A stretch of 64,000 nt of DNA from Caulobacter radicis (GCF_003094615.1 NZ_QDKO01000009.1:496001-560000), one strand, 5' to 3'. Shown: positions 35,846 to 44,756, numbered from the stretch's first letter. Translations and numbers: made by a program. The notes: a model not told the origin generated them from the sequence alone.

Positions 35846-36277
35846 ATGGCCAGCCGGTTCATGACGAAGTTCGAGGCCAGGCCGCTGTCGACGCCCAATC
35901 TCGCGCCGATGATCGGCGTGCTGCTGGCGCTGTTCGGCGGCGTGGCCGGCTTGTCCGGCGCGGCCGGGGCGACGACGCCGCTCGAACTGCCACCCATCGC
36001 CTCGATCTATTGCGGGCCCCCGCGCCACGCGACCGTGGCGGTGGTGCTGGCCGACGGATCCCTGACCCTCGACGGACGCCTGATCCGTCCTGACCAGTTG
36101 GACGCGGCGTTGGCAGGCTTGGCCGCCGCCGATCGAGACCTTTCCGTGTGGGCCCGCTCCGACGTCGACTACGGCTTCATCGCGCCGTTGGTCGCGGCCG
36201 CGGGCAGGGCTGGTGTCGGCGTCGAGCTGATCGACGAGCGATCCTACGCCGAGGCGCCCAACCGCACCGTCCGTTGA
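35846..36277 (+). CDS. ExbD/TolR-like protein with the membrane Asp replaced
   Basis: This 143-residue protein has ExbD topology: a short N-terminal part, one membrane helix (STPNLAPMIGVLLALFGGVA, 15-34) and a periplasmic domain ending LSVWARSDVDYGFIAPLV and VGVELID, which match ExbD strand-helix-strand. In ExbD the helix carries an essential Asp (TPFIDVML); here the equivalent residue is Gly (APMIGVLL), so proton-driven work is doubtful. GGGGAGGG precedes the ATG. No ExbB gene is adjacent. Confidence 0.72.
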   Translation: MASRFMTKFEARPLSTPNLAPMIGVLLALFGGVAGLSGAAGATTPLELPPIASIYCGPPRHATVAVVLADGSLTLDGRLIRPDQLDAALAGLAAADRDLSVWARSDVDYGFIAPLVAAAGRAGVGVELIDERSYAEAPNRTVR

Positions 36278-36425
36278 CTCTCCGGCGCCCCTCCGTCATA
36301 AACCGCGCCTTCACGCCGCCGGCTCGCCGCGCGGCGCGATAGCTTCATGACGGATTGACCCGACGCCGCCGTTGAGATCGTCCTCCTTCCGGAGGTCCGG
36401 CCCGGATCGACATAAAGAGTGACCT

Positions 36426-37043
36426 ATGTCCAAGCGCCATAGCGCCAAGTACAAGATCGACCGCCGTATGGGCGAGAACCTCTGGGGCCGGCCCAAATCG
36501 CCGGTCAACCAGCGGTCCTACGGCCCCGGCCAGCACGGCCAACGCCGCAAGCAGAAGGTTTCGGACTTCGGCCTGCAGCTGCGCGCCAAGCAAAAGCTGA
36601 AGGGCTACTACGGCAACCTGACCGAGAAGCAATTCTCGCGCACCTACGAGGAAGCCGCCCGCCGCAAGGGCAACACCTCGGAGAACCTGATCGCTCTGCT
36701 CGAATCGCGCCTGGACGCCATCGTCTACCGCGCCAAGTTCGTGCCGACCGTGTTCGCCGCCCGCCAGTTCGTGAACCACGGCCACGTGACCGTGAACGGC
36801 AAGCGCGTGAACATCCCGTCGTACCGCTGCAAGCCGGGCGACGTGATCGCGGTCCGCGAAAAGTCGCGCAACATGGCTCTCGTCCTGGAAGCCGTCGCCT
36901 CGAACGAGCGTGACTTCGCCGAGTACGTCTCGGTCGACGCCAAGGGCCTGTCGGCCACCTTCGTCCGCGCTCCGGAACTCTCGGAAGTTCCGTACCCGGT
37001 GAAGATGGAACCGAACCTCGTCGTCGAATTCTACGCTTCGTAA
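36426..37043 (+). CDS. rpsD: 30S ribosomal protein S4
   Basis: This 205-residue S4 has the N-terminal [20 protein letters not shown], the [18 protein letters not shown] region and the S4 RNA-binding domain from about 94 ([39 protein letters not shown]). It nucleates 30S assembly on 16S rRNA. It stands alone here, not in the alpha operon, as in other Alphaproteobacteria. A strong terminator follows. Confidence 0.98.
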   Translation: MSKRHSAKYKIDRRMGENLWGRPKSPVNQRSYGPGQHGQRRKQKVSDFGLQLRAKQKLKGYYGNLTEKQFSRTYEEAARRKGNTSENLIALLESRLDAIVYRAKFVPTVFAARQFVNHGHVTVNGKRVNIPSYRCKPGDVIAVREKSRNMALVLEAVASNERDFAEYVSVDAKGLSATFVRAPELSEVPYPVKMEPNLVVEFYAS

Positions 37044-37070
37044 GACGCGTCGAACTCGCAAGAGATCGGA

Positions 37071-37101
37071 AAAGGCCCCGGAGCGATCCGGGGCCTTTTT
37101 T
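37071..37101 (+). terminator. Rho-independent terminator of rpsD
   Basis: GGCCCCGGA (37074-37082), loop GCGA, and TCCGGGGCC (37087-37095) form a perfect 9-bp stem followed by TTTTTT. It lies 30 bp after the rpsD stop. Confidence 0.92.
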
Positions 37102-37110
37102 GTTCATGGC

Positions 37111-37193
37111 CCTCTCCCCGTGGGAGAGGTGTCGGCCCCCGGGTCCGGCCAAAGGCCGGCCCGAGGATAAACTCCGCCGACGGAGAGGGGAGG
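37111..37193. repeat. REP-like palindromic element after rpsD
   Basis: The 367-bp gap 37044-37410 holds no gene. After the rpsD terminator come CCTCTCCC-CGT-GGGAGAGG (37111-37129), CCGGCC-AAA-GGCCGG (37145-37159) and CTCCG-CCGA-CGGAG (37172-37185). Hairpin modules with short loops resemble the elements elsewhere in the window. I see nothing clear in 37200-37400 beyond a C/T-rich tract. Confidence 0.55.
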
Positions 37194-37410
37194 ACCTGGC
37201 GCCCCTTGAAACCCTAAAACCCGCTCCTATCTCCAATGAGCGGGCCGGGCCCCTCTGGCGCAGCGTCTTCACCTCCCCTCTGAAGGACGCGCGTGATGTC
37301 GGACCGCATCGGGTGTTCTCGATGTCTGGGTCCGGGTGTCCCTCCCCCTCGTGCCGGATCCGACATCGGGAACCCCGTCTCCATTCTTGGACCAGGGACC
37401 CGAACGACCC

Positions 37411-37776
37411 ATGCCTCTCCTGATGTGCCCCAACTGCGATGGCTCCATGCAGGCCGTGCAGCGCGCCGGCGTCGAGTTCGACATGTGCCCCAAGTGCCGG
37501 GGCGTGTGGCTTGATCGCGGCGAACTTGAAAAGCTGATGGCGATGGAGCGCGAGGACGCGCAAGGCGCCACGCCGCCGCCGCCGTCCGGTGCTTCGCCGT
37601 TCAACCGTCCGCAGCCGACTTATGAGCAGCGGCCCGAACCGCGCCGCTACGACGACAGCTGGCGCAGCGACCACAAGCGCCACGACGACCGCAAGCACTA
37701 CGACCGCGACGACGACTATCGCCGTCACGGCCACCACAAGAAGAAGCGCTTCGATCTCTTCGACATCTTCGACTGA
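37411..37776 (+). CDS. Zinc-ribbon (TFIIB-type) protein with charged tail
   Basis: This 121-residue protein has an N-terminal zinc ribbon: Cys6-x2-Cys9 (MCPNCDG) and Cys26-x2-Cys29 (MCPKCRGVWLDRGELEKL). This matches the TFIIB-type zinc finger family of small bacterial proteins. The C-terminal half is Asp/Arg/His/Lys-rich (RRYDD, DHKRHDDRKHYDRDDD, GHHKKKRFDLFDIFD), disordered and possibly metal- or nucleic acid-binding. htpX follows by 21 bp and may be co-transcribed. Confidence 0.82.
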   Translation: MPLLMCPNCDGSMQAVQRAGVEFDMCPKCRGVWLDRGELEKLMAMEREDAQGATPPPPSGASPFNRPQPTYEQRPEPRRYDDSWRSDHKRHDDRKHYDRDDDYRRHGHHKKKRFDLFDIFD

Positions 37777-37797
37777 CGATCCCCGCGCCAGAGGACC

Positions 37798-38730
37798 ATG
37801 AACCAATTCAAGACCTTCGCCCTGCTGGCCGGCCTGACGGCCCTGTTCGTCGGGGCCGGCTACATGATCGGCGGCCCGACCGGCATGCTGATCGCCTTCG
37901 TGCTGGCCGCCGGCATGAACGTGTTCTCGTACTGGAACGCCGACAAGATCGTGCTGCGGGCCTACGGCGCCGTCGAGGTCGACGAGAGCCACCCCGAGCC
38001 GCTGGTCAGGAACTACGCCCGCGACGTGGCCGACCTGGCGCAGCGCGCCGGTCTGCCCATGCCGCGCGTCTGCATCATCGACAGCGACCAGCCCAACGCC
38101 TTCGCCACCGGCCGCAACCCGCAGAACGCCGCCGTGGCCGCCACCACGGGCCTGTTGGCCATGCTCGACCGCGACGAGATCCGCGGCGTCATGGCCCACG
38201 AACTGGCCCACGTGAAGAACCGCGACACCCTGACCATGACCGTGACGGCGACCATCGCCGGCGCGATCTCGGCCCTGGCCAACTTCGCCTTCTTCTTCGG
38301 CGGCTCTCGCGAGGACGATGAGCGGCCGGGCGGGATCATCGGGGCCATCGCCCTGGCCATCCTGGCGCCGATCGCCGCCATGCTGGTGCAGATGGCCATC
38401 AGCCGCTCGCGCGAGTACGAGGCCGACCGGGTGGGGGCGCAGATCGCCGGCGACAACCGGGGCCTGGCCCGCGCGCTGGAGAAGATCGACGCCTATGCCC
38501 GCGGCGGCGTGGTCAACCACGAGGCCGAGCGCAATCCGGCCACGGCGCACATGTTCATCATCAATCCGCTGGCCGGTCGCGGGGCTGACAACCTGTTCTC
38601 GACCCACCCGGCCACCCACAACCGCGTCGAGGCGCTGATGAAACTGGCGATCGGGCAGGGGACGCGTCAGCGGCTGGGGACGGCCGTGCCGACCAGTGGT
38701 CCGAGCCGCCAGCCGGGGCCCTGGAGCTAG
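37798..38730 (+). CDS. htpX: Membrane zinc metalloprotease HtpX
   Basis: This 310-residue protease has two N-terminal helices (7-24 and 28-44), the zinc motif HELAH (His134, Glu135, His138) and downstream helices. The third zinc ligand is the Glu in [12 protein letters not shown]. HtpX degrades misfolded membrane proteins, complementing FtsH. AGAGGA precedes the ATG. Confidence 0.96.
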   Translation: MNQFKTFALLAGLTALFVGAGYMIGGPTGMLIAFVLAAGMNVFSYWNADKIVLRAYGAVEVDESHPEPLVRNYARDVADLAQRAGLPMPRVCIIDSDQPNAFATGRNPQNAAVAATTGLLAMLDRDEIRGVMAHELAHVKNRDTLTMTVTATIAGAISALANFAFFFGGSREDDERPGGIIGAIALAILAPIAAMLVQMAISRSREYEADRVGAQIAGDNRGLARALEKIDAYARGGVVNHEAERNPATAHMFIINPLAGRGADNLFSTHPATHNRVEALMKLAIGQGTRQRLGTAVPTSGPSRQPGPWS

Positions 38731-38740
38731 GAACGAAGAA

Positions 38741-38770
38741 GGCGGCGGGGACATCCCCGCCGCCTTTTCT
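38741..38770 (+). terminator. Rho-independent terminator of htpX
   Basis: GGCGGCGGGG (38741-38750), loop ACAT, and CCCCGCCGCC (38755-38764) make a perfect 10-bp stem followed by TTTTCTGTT, 10 bp after the htpX stop codon. Confidence 0.9.
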
Positions 38771-38791
38771 GTTGCCGATCAAAACACAGCC

Positions 38792-38929
38792 GTCATCCCG
38801 GCCGTAGCGAAGCGGAGAGCCGGGACCCAGGAGACTGGGCGCGGCGCTGGCGCTCCCGCCCACGCAGTCGCTACCGCTCTGCGCCGGCCCCTGGGTCCAG
38901 GATAAGCCTTGCGGGCTTTCCGGGATGAC
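38792..38929. repeat. Inverted-repeat element, family B (copy 1)
   Basis: A 138-bp element bounded by GTCATCCCGG (38792-38801) and CCGGGATGAC (38920-38929). Its first 40 bases differ from the copy at 56422 by one base. Inner modules include GCGAAGCGGAG and a Pro-tRNA-like GGGACCCAGG, but no tRNA is present. Non-coding, between convergent genes. Confidence 0.8.
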
Positions 38930-38959
38930 GGCCTTTAGTGACCTCAAGACGTGGAGCGT

Positions 38960-40270
38960 CTAGCGCGCCGTCGCCGGGGCGGTTCCGCGCGCCGGCTCAT
39001 CGTCCTCGTCCTCGTTGAGGGCGCCCAGTTCGCCGCTCAGCCGCGCCTTGCGGCCATAGACGATCTCGAACAGCGGGCTGGCCATCAGCGTGGTGATGAT
39101 GGCCATGACCACCAGCATCGAGAACAGGGCCGGGCCGATGATGCCCTTCTGCAGGCCGATGTTAATGATGATCAGCTCCATCAGGCCACGGGCGTTCATC
39201 AGGGCCCCGATGCCCATGGCCGTGGCGTTGTCCTGGCCGGTGAGGCGGGCGGCGGCCCAGCAGGCCAGGCCCTTGGCGGCGATCGAGCCGGCCAGGATGA
39301 CCAGGGCGATGCCGGCCAGGGCCCAGCTGTTGACCATGGTCAGCTGGGTGTTGAGGCCCGAGAAGGTGAAGAACATCGGCACCAGCAGCGCCAGCGCGAA
39401 CGGCTCCAGCTGCTTCTTCAGCTCGCGGGTCAGGAGGCCGCGCGGCATGGCCGCGCCGAGGATGAAGCCGCCAAACACCGAGTGCAGGCCGGCCGCGTCC
39501 ATCGCCCAGGCGCTGAGCATGAACAGCACCACGATCACGCCCAGCAGCGTGGGGGTGACCTTGCCTTCGCGCTCGGCCCAGCGACCCAGCGGGGCCAGGA
39601 GCTTGGGGCCCACGGTCAGCATGAACAGGGCGAACAGGCCGCCGCCGATGATCGCCTTCAGGGCCACGGCCGCGCCGCCGCCCAGGCTGGCCAGAACGAT
39701 GGCCAGCACCGTCCAGGCGCCGGCGTCGTCGATCGCGCCCGCCGACAACGACAGCGAGCCGAGCGGGGTCTTGGTCAGGCCGCGCTCCTGGATGATCCGG
39801 GCCAGCACCGGGAAGGCGGTGATCGAGATCGCCGCGCCCATGAACAGCGTGGCCTGGAAGGGCTGCACGCCCTTGCCGAACAGGTTCAGGCTCATCAGCC
39901 ACGGCGTCAGCAGGATCGCCACCAGGAACGGCGCGGTCATGCCCGACAGCGACACGGCCATGGCGCTCTTGGCGTTGGCCTTGAAGTGGTCGCTGCGGAA
40001 GCCGACGCCGACCAGGAACATGTAGAGGCCAACGCCCAGCTGGGCGCCGACATAGAGGATCGACTTGGTCTCCTTGGGGAACAGCATGTGCTGGATGTCG
40101 GGCGCCAGGAGGCCCAGCAGCGATGGGCCCAGGATCACGCCGGCGATCATCTCGCCCACGACCTGCGGCTGGTCGAAGAACCGCTTCACCACCCAGCCCA
40201 TCGCGCGGCAGGCCGCCACGATCACCGCCATCTGCAGGAAAAAGGCTACGCTCAACTCAGCCGTCGTCAT
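38960..40270 (-). CDS. Cation:proton antiporter (CPA2 family)
   Basis: This 436-residue protein has about twelve membrane segments. Conserved motifs are GEMIAGVILGPSLLG (helix 2) and SAGAIDDAGAWTVLAIV with adjacent Asp residues that carry the ion in CPA2 exchangers, plus GGFILGAAMPRG. It most resembles the KefB/Na+/H+ exchanger (NapA-like) family. There is no C-terminal KTN domain, only a short acidic tail (EDEDDEPARG). Substrate may be Na+ or K+. Confidence 0.88.
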   Translation of the reverse strand: MTTAELSVAFFLQMAVIVAACRAMGWVVKRFFDQPQVVGEMIAGVILGPSLLGLLAPDIQHMLFPKETKSILYVGAQLGVGLYMFLVGVGFRSDHFKANAKSAMAVSLSGMTAPFLVAILLTPWLMSLNLFGKGVQPFQATLFMGAAISITAFPVLARIIQERGLTKTPLGSLSLSAGAIDDAGAWTVLAIVLASLGGGAAVALKAIIGGGLFALFMLTVGPKLLAPLGRWAEREGKVTPTLLGVIVVLFMLSAWAMDAAGLHSVFGGFILGAAMPRGLLTRELKKQLEPFALALLVPMFFTFSGLNTQLTMVNSWALAGIALVILAGSIAAKGLACWAAARLTGQDNATAMGIGALMNARGLMELIIINIGLQKGIIGPALFSMLVVMAIITTLMASPLFEIVYGRKARLSGELGALNEDEDDEPARGTAPATAR

Positions 40271-40426
40271 GCGGCCGTCCCCCTTCGATACGCCGCGTGA
40301 CGCGGTCGCGTTTCATCCCTGCGCCGACGCTAGCAGCGAACATGGTTCCGGACAACGTTGTCAGAATTGAATGTTACCGCTCACTGTGGAGGCTGGGCCA
40401 GAAGCATTCGCGTGGGAGGCCCGATG

Positions 40427-41599
40427 ATGATCCGGAACCTGGCGGCGGCCGTCGCGGCCCTGGCCCTGACGGCGGGCGCGGCGCCCTACACCGTGGCCCC
40501 AGGCCTGTTCCGGGCGGGCGAGCCTGACCTGGGCCTGAAGCCCGCGCCGGGGACCGAAACCTTCACGGTCTTCGCGCCGACGGAAGGTTCCGACAAGTTC
40601 AGCAACGGCGTGGTGCTGATCCCCTTCAAGGGCCGCCTCTACTCCCAGTGGCAGAGCTCGGCCCGCGACGAGGACACAGCCGACACCTGGGTCGCCTACG
40701 CCGTCAGCGACGACGGCCGGACCTGGAGCGCGCCCAAGATGCTGGCGCCGGCCGGGCAGGGCGGGGTCATGCGCTCCAGCGGCGGCTGGTGGACGAACGG
40801 CGAGACGCTGGTCGCCTACGCCAATGTCTGGCCCGACGGCTTCCAGTCTGGTGCGGGCGGCTACGCCGAATACCGCACCAGCCGCGACGGCGTGACCTGG
40901 AGCCAGCCTCGGCGGGTGACAGGCGCCGACGGCGCGCCGGTCGAGGGCGTGATCGAGCAGGATCCGCACCTCGTCGACGGCCGGGTTATGACCGCCTTCC
41001 ACCTGCGGCCGGGCATGATCGCCAAGCCGTTCTTCACCGACGACCCGCTGGGCGTCTCGGGCTGGACGGAGGGGCGGCTGGAAAGCCTGCCGCGCGACGC
41101 CTCGAACGCCGCGGCCGCGCACGAGCGTCGCCTCAGCCGCGAGATCGAGCCCAGCCTGTTCCGCCGCGCCGACGGCTGCGCGGTGATGGTGTTCCGCGAC
41201 GAGGAACTGAGTTTTCGGCAACTGGCGTCGGAAAGCTGCGACCGGGGCGCCTCGTGGACGACGCCGGCCCTGACCGCCATGCCCGACGCCCGCGCCAAGC
41301 AGAGCGCCGGCAACCTGCCGGGCGGAACGGCCTATCTGGTCAACGCGCCCAACAGCGACCGGCCGCGCCTGCCGCTGGCGGTGACTCTGTCCGCCGACGG
41401 TCGGACCTTCGACCGAAGCTTTCGCCTGCGCGGCCAGGGCGACCTGCAGCCGCTGCGTTTCGAGGGCAAGTACAAGCGGCCGGGCTACCACTATCCCAAG
41501 AGCGTGGTGTGGAGCGGAGCGCTGTGGGTGGGCTACGCCGCCAACAAGGAGGACGTGCAGGTCACCCGCGTTCCGCTGCCGGCGCTGGAGGGCCGCTGA
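40427..41599 (+). CDS. Sialidase/exo-glycosidase-fold (Asp-box) secreted protein
   Basis: This 390-residue protein has a signal peptide (about 1-19, cleavage near GAAP) and several Asp-box repeats (S-x-D-x-G-x-T-W): SDDGRTWSAP, SRDGVTWSQP and CDRGASWTTP. This is the six-bladed sialidase fold, seen in sialidases and other exo-hydrolases. No clear arginine triad can be asserted from inspection. The start follows GGGAGG (40414-40419) by 7 bases; an ATG three bases upstream is also possible. Confidence 0.72.
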   Translation: MIRNLAAAVAALALTAGAAPYTVAPGLFRAGEPDLGLKPAPGTETFTVFAPTEGSDKFSNGVVLIPFKGRLYSQWQSSARDEDTADTWVAYAVSDDGRTWSAPKMLAPAGQGGVMRSSGGWWTNGETLVAYANVWPDGFQSGAGGYAEYRTSRDGVTWSQPRRVTGADGAPVEGVIEQDPHLVDGRVMTAFHLRPGMIAKPFFTDDPLGVSGWTEGRLESLPRDASNAAAAHERRLSREIEPSLFRRADGCAVMVFRDEELSFRQLASESCDRGASWTTPALTAMPDARAKQSAGNLPGGTAYLVNAPNSDRPRLPLAVTLSADGRTFDRSFRLRGQGDLQPLRFEGKYKRPGYHYPKSVVWSGALWVGYAANKEDVQVTRVPLPALEGR

Positions 41600-41608
41600 G
41601 ATCGGGCG

Positions 41609-42040
41609 CTAAGGCAGCCTCACCGCGGTGGGCGGCGGAAACTCATCGAGCTGCCAGACCGACGCGCCGGACCGGTCGAGCATGTAGGGAGGCGGCTGGG
41701 TCCACTGCGGCTCGTAGCCGTGACTGAGGCGCTGCATCGGGGCCCGTGTCGGCGGCAAGGGGGGCTCATACACCCAACCGACGCGCACCCCGCAGGCCCG
41801 GAAGTCGGAGGCGCTGTCGGCGCGGCAGCGGAAGCCGTCGGCGGTCGCCTGGCAGTCGTCGACCCTGACGGCCGGCTTGAAGCAGGTTCCCTTGCGCTTG
41901 GCCGTGGCCTGGGCCTTGTCGGTGGCCAGGCGTATGGCTTCTTCCCGAGTGGGGGCCTTGGCCCAGTGCCAGCTCGACGCGACAGCGCCGCCGGCCGCCA
42001 GCGACACCGCCAGTCCGATCACGATGATCCGCGCCTTCAT
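41609..42040 (-). CDS. Hypothetical secreted protein (143 aa)
   Basis: This 143-residue protein has a signal peptide (about 1-21) and a mature region with Cys in GTCFKPAVRVDDCQATADGF, and RCRADSASDFRACG, likely two disulfides. The C-terminus is Pro/aromatic-rich (EPPLPPTRAPMQRLSHGYEP). No family recognised. It is convergent with the sialidase-fold gene, 9 bp apart. Confidence 0.6.
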   Translation of the reverse strand: MKARIIVIGLAVSLAAGGAVASSWHWAKAPTREEAIRLATDKAQATAKRKGTCFKPAVRVDDCQATADGFRCRADSASDFRACGVRVGWVYEPPLPPTRAPMQRLSHGYEPQWTQPPPYMLDRSGASVWQLDEFPPPTAVRLP

Positions 42041-42135
42041 GTCGTGTCCTCCCGCGCTTCAGAGGATTTCGACAGGCGAGCTGGAAAGCGTCAACAATCT
42101 TCGCGGGCAATTGATGGTGCGTTCCACCTTTGGGG

Positions 42136-42618
42136 TCACTCCACCAGCGGCGCGCGCGAAGGATCCTGGCGCACGATCTCGCGTATGCCGACCAGGGTGG
42201 TGAACGAGCGCACCCGGCGGTCGTCGTTCAGCACCTCGTTGGTGAAGGCCTCGTAGGCCTCCATGGTCGGCACGGTGACCAGCAGGACGAAGTCGGTGCT
42301 GCCGGTGACGTGCCAGGCGCTGAGCACCTCCTTGCGCGCGGCCACCCCGGCGGCGAAGGCGTTGTAGATCGCGCTGCCCTCGCGCTCCATCTGCACCAGC
42401 ACGTGCATGGTCAGGCCGGCGTTGAGGCGGGCGGGATCGACGATGGCCACGTCGGCGACGATCACGCCTTCCTTGCGCAGCCGCCGCAGCCGGCGCAGCA
42501 CCGCGCTCTCGGAAAGCCCGACCTTCTCGGCCAGGCTGCGGGCCGGTTCCAGGTTGTCGCGGCGGACCAGTTCCAGCAGGCGACGGTCGAAGTTGTCGAG
42601 GGTGACGGATTTCGTCAT
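42136..42618 (-). CDS. Lrp/AsnC family transcriptional regulator
   Basis: This 160-residue regulator has an N-terminal helix-turn-helix (LDNFDRRLLELVRRDNLEPA, LAEKVGLSESAVLRRLRRLR) and a C-terminal RAM domain (VLSAWHVTGSTDFVLLVTVP) for effector binding. It is divergent from the DMT exporter gene by 84 bp, so it probably controls amino acid export in response to its substrate. Confidence 0.92.
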   Translation of the reverse strand: MTKSVTLDNFDRRLLELVRRDNLEPARSLAEKVGLSESAVLRRLRRLRKEGVIVADVAIVDPARLNAGLTMHVLVQMEREGSAIYNAFAAGVAARKEVLSAWHVTGSTDFVLLVTVPTMEAYEAFTNEVLNDDRRVRSFTTLVGIREIVRQDPSRAPLVE

Positions 42619-42629
42619 CTGATCTACTC

Positions 42630-42652
42630 ATATCGCCTGTTTTGGGCGGTAT
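42630..42652. promoter_or_regulatory. Imperfect dyad in the Lrp-exporter gap
   Basis: ATATCGCC (42630-42637) and GGCGGTAT (42645-42652) form an imperfect inverted repeat in the divergent gap, a plausible but unproven Lrp site. Confidence 0.3.
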
Positions 42653-42702
42653 ACGACGAATTTCGGCGAGAAGCGCCAGTCATCCGGTATTAGGTTGCGC
42701 CC

Positions 42703-43617
42703 ATGTCCGCCGCCGCCATCCGCCGTCCCGCGCTCGACGCGCTGTTGCCCTATGCGGCCCTGTTCGGCGGCATGGTGACGCTGGCCGGCGGCACGTCGTT
42801 CGCCAAGACCCTGTTCCCGGCGGTGGGGGCCCAGGGCGTTTCGGCCTATCGCGTCGGTTTCGCGGCCGTGCTGCTGCTGCTGCTGTGGCGGCCTTGGCGG
42901 TTCCGCCTGACGCGCCAGGACCTCCTGGGCGTCGCCTTCTACGGCGCGGCGACCGGCGTGATGAACCTCTGTTTCTACATGTCGCTGCGGACCATCCCGC
43001 TGGGCGTGGCCATCGCCATCGAGTTCCTGGGCCCGCTGACCCTGTCGCTGCTGCATGCGCGCAAGGTCAGCCATTTCCTCTGCATCGGCCTGGCCGCCTT
43101 CGGCTTGCTGCTGCTGTTGCCGCTGAAGCTGGGCGGACCGGCGCTCGACCCGGTCGGCGTGGGCTTCGCCCTGGCGGCGGCCGTCTGCTGGGCGCTCTAC
43201 ATCATCGCCGGCAAGCGCATCGGCCACCTGCACGGCGGCCGCTCGGTGGCCATGGGCATGAGCGTGGCGGCGATGATCGTCGTGCCGTTCGGCGTCGTCT
43301 CGGCCGGCGCGGCCCTGCTCGATCCGCACCTGATGCTGCTGGGCCTGGTGGTCGCCATCTGTTCCAGCGCCGTGCCCTATTCGCTCGAGATGGTCGCCCT
43401 CAAGCGCATTCCCAAGCGCACCTTCGGCGTCATGCTCAGCGTCGAGCCGGCGATCGGCGCCATAGCCGGCCTGCTCGTCCTGTCCGAGCACCTGTCGATG
43501 CAGCAGTGGGCCGCCATCGCCTGCATCGTCGCGGCCTCGGCCGGCGCGATCCTGACCACCACGCCCGAGAACGCGGTGGTCGAGGATCCGGAAGAGCTGG
43601 AGCGTCCGGGCGCCTAA
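42703..43617 (+). CDS. EamA/RhtA-like DMT family exporter
   Basis: This 304-residue transporter has ten membrane segments in two EamA repeats. GGTSFAKTLFP, the pairs LAIAIEFLGPLTLSLL and MLSVEPAIGAIAGLLVLSE match the RhtA threonine/homoserine exporter branch. It exports amino acids or related metabolites. The divergent Lrp gene suggests amino acid-responsive control. Confidence 0.85.
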   Translation: MSAAAIRRPALDALLPYAALFGGMVTLAGGTSFAKTLFPAVGAQGVSAYRVGFAAVLLLLLWRPWRFRLTRQDLLGVAFYGAATGVMNLCFYMSLRTIPLGVAIAIEFLGPLTLSLLHARKVSHFLCIGLAAFGLLLLLPLKLGGPALDPVGVGFALAAAVCWALYIIAGKRIGHLHGGRSVAMGMSVAAMIVVPFGVVSAGAALLDPHLMLLGLVVAICSSAVPYSLEMVALKRIPKRTFGVMLSVEPAIGAIAGLLVLSEHLSMQQWAAIACIVAASAGAILTTTPENAVVEDPEELERPGA

Positions 43618-44756
43618 GGCGCCTCAACCGGCATCAGTCGGCTGTATTCCCAGGCCCAGGGCATGCCGGTCTCGCCCAGCGCGGCCTTGACCAGCGACGG
43701 GAAGATCCGCTGGCCGTCGCCGCTGTTGGTGAGGATCACCACGCAGCGCCGGCGCTTTTCGACGCAGACCATCATGTTGTCGGTGATGTCGTTGTGGCCG
43801 CCCTTGAAGAAGGCCCGGCCCTGCGGCCCCTCGAAGGCGACGACGCCGACGCCGGCCGCCAGCTTGATCCGGGCGTTGTCGGGGTTGGTCTCCTCGGTGA
43901 AGGTCGGGAATTCCGAGCGCGAGACGATCGGCAGCCCGCCGCGCGCGAACTCGGCGCGGGCCTTCTTCGACAGGCCCCAGCCGCCGGCCACGGCCGCCGC
44001 CAGCTTGCCCATGTCGTCGATGGTGGTGTCCAGCGAGCCGGCCGCCTTGACGCTGGACCGGTCGTCATGCGGCTGCCACTTGCCGCTCTCCTCGCGGCCG
44101 TCGGCGATGTCGGGAGCGAAGTCGTCGCGCCAGACCATGCCCGAGCGGCTCATGCCCAGCGGCTTGAAGAGGCGCCGGTCCATGTCCTCGCCGACCTTGA
44201 TGCCGAGGCCCTGCTCGATGACGAACTGCATCAGGTTGATGCCTTCGCCGGAATAGGCGTAGCGGCTGCCGGGCTCGAACTTGATGTCCAGCTTCTCGTC
44301 GGGGTTCAGCCAGCGGAAGTTGGGAAAGCCCGCTGAGTGGCTGAGCAGGATGCGGGGCGTGATCTTCTTCCAGCGCTCGTCGCCGGCCAGGTCGGCATAG
44401 GCCTTGTAGTCGGGCAGGGGCTTGGGAAGGTAGGTCGCGATCGGCGTGTCGAGGTCGAGCCTGCCTTCGTCGACCAGCATCATGACGTAGTAGGCGAACA
44501 CCGCCTTGGTGATCGAGGCGGCGTACATCACCGTCTGCGGCTGCAGGCGGTCGCCCTTCTCGTTGCGGACGCCCTGGGCCGTCACATGCGCGACCTTGCC
44601 GTCCTCGACCACGGCGACGGCCACGCCGGGGACCTTGCCCAGGGCCATCAGCCGGGCGACCTCGGCGTCCAGTTTCCTGTTCTCGGCATGCGCCGTCCCG
44701 GCGGCCAGACATAAGGCGGCGACCGTCGCCGCGCCCGCCAACGCTTTTCCAGACAT
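43614..44756 (-). CDS. Serine hydrolase, class C beta-lactamase family
   Basis: This 380-residue protein starts with a signal peptide (about 1-24, cleavage after AHA). It carries Ser81-I-T-Lys84 in AASITKAVF. The Tyr motif reads YAYSGEGIN (Y-S-G instead of Y-x-N), and KGGHND stands for the third box. Such proteins are carboxypeptidases, esterases or beta-lactamases; the S-x-x-K is intact. AAGGA precedes the ATG at 44756. It is convergent with the DMT gene (4-bp overlap). Confidence 0.86.
   Translation of the reverse strand: MSGKALAGAATVAALCLAAGTAHAENRKLDAEVARLMALGKVPGVAVAVVEDGKVAHVTAQGVRNEKGDRLQPQTVMYAASITKAVFAYYVMMLVDEGRLDLDTPIATYLPKPLPDYKAYADLAGDERWKKITPRILLSHSAGFPNFRWLNPDEKLDIKFEPGSRYAYSGEGINLMQFVIEQGLGIKVGEDMDRRLFKPLGMSRSGMVWRDDFAPDIADGREESGKWQPHDDRSSVKAAGSLDTTIDDMGKLAAAVAGGWGLSKKARAEFARGGLPIVSRSEFPTFTEETNPDNARIKLAAGVGVVAFEGPQGRAFFKGGHNDITDNMMVCVEKRRRCVVILTNSGDGQRIFPSLVKAALGETGMPWAWEYSRLMPVEAP

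Noticed and set aside
37200..37410. Possible short gene before the zinc-ribbon gene
   Set aside because: Candidate frames are short and Pro/Arg-rich, and the zinc ribbon clearly begins at the ATG at 37411.
38792..38929. Family B element considered as a tRNA or small RNA gene
   Set aside because: There is no cloverleaf, anticodon arm or CCA, and the copy at 56422 differs in length.
38951..40300. Plus-strand frame over the antiporter gene
   Set aside because: The minus-strand antiporter has transmembrane motifs, while this frame is Gln/Arg/His low-complexity.
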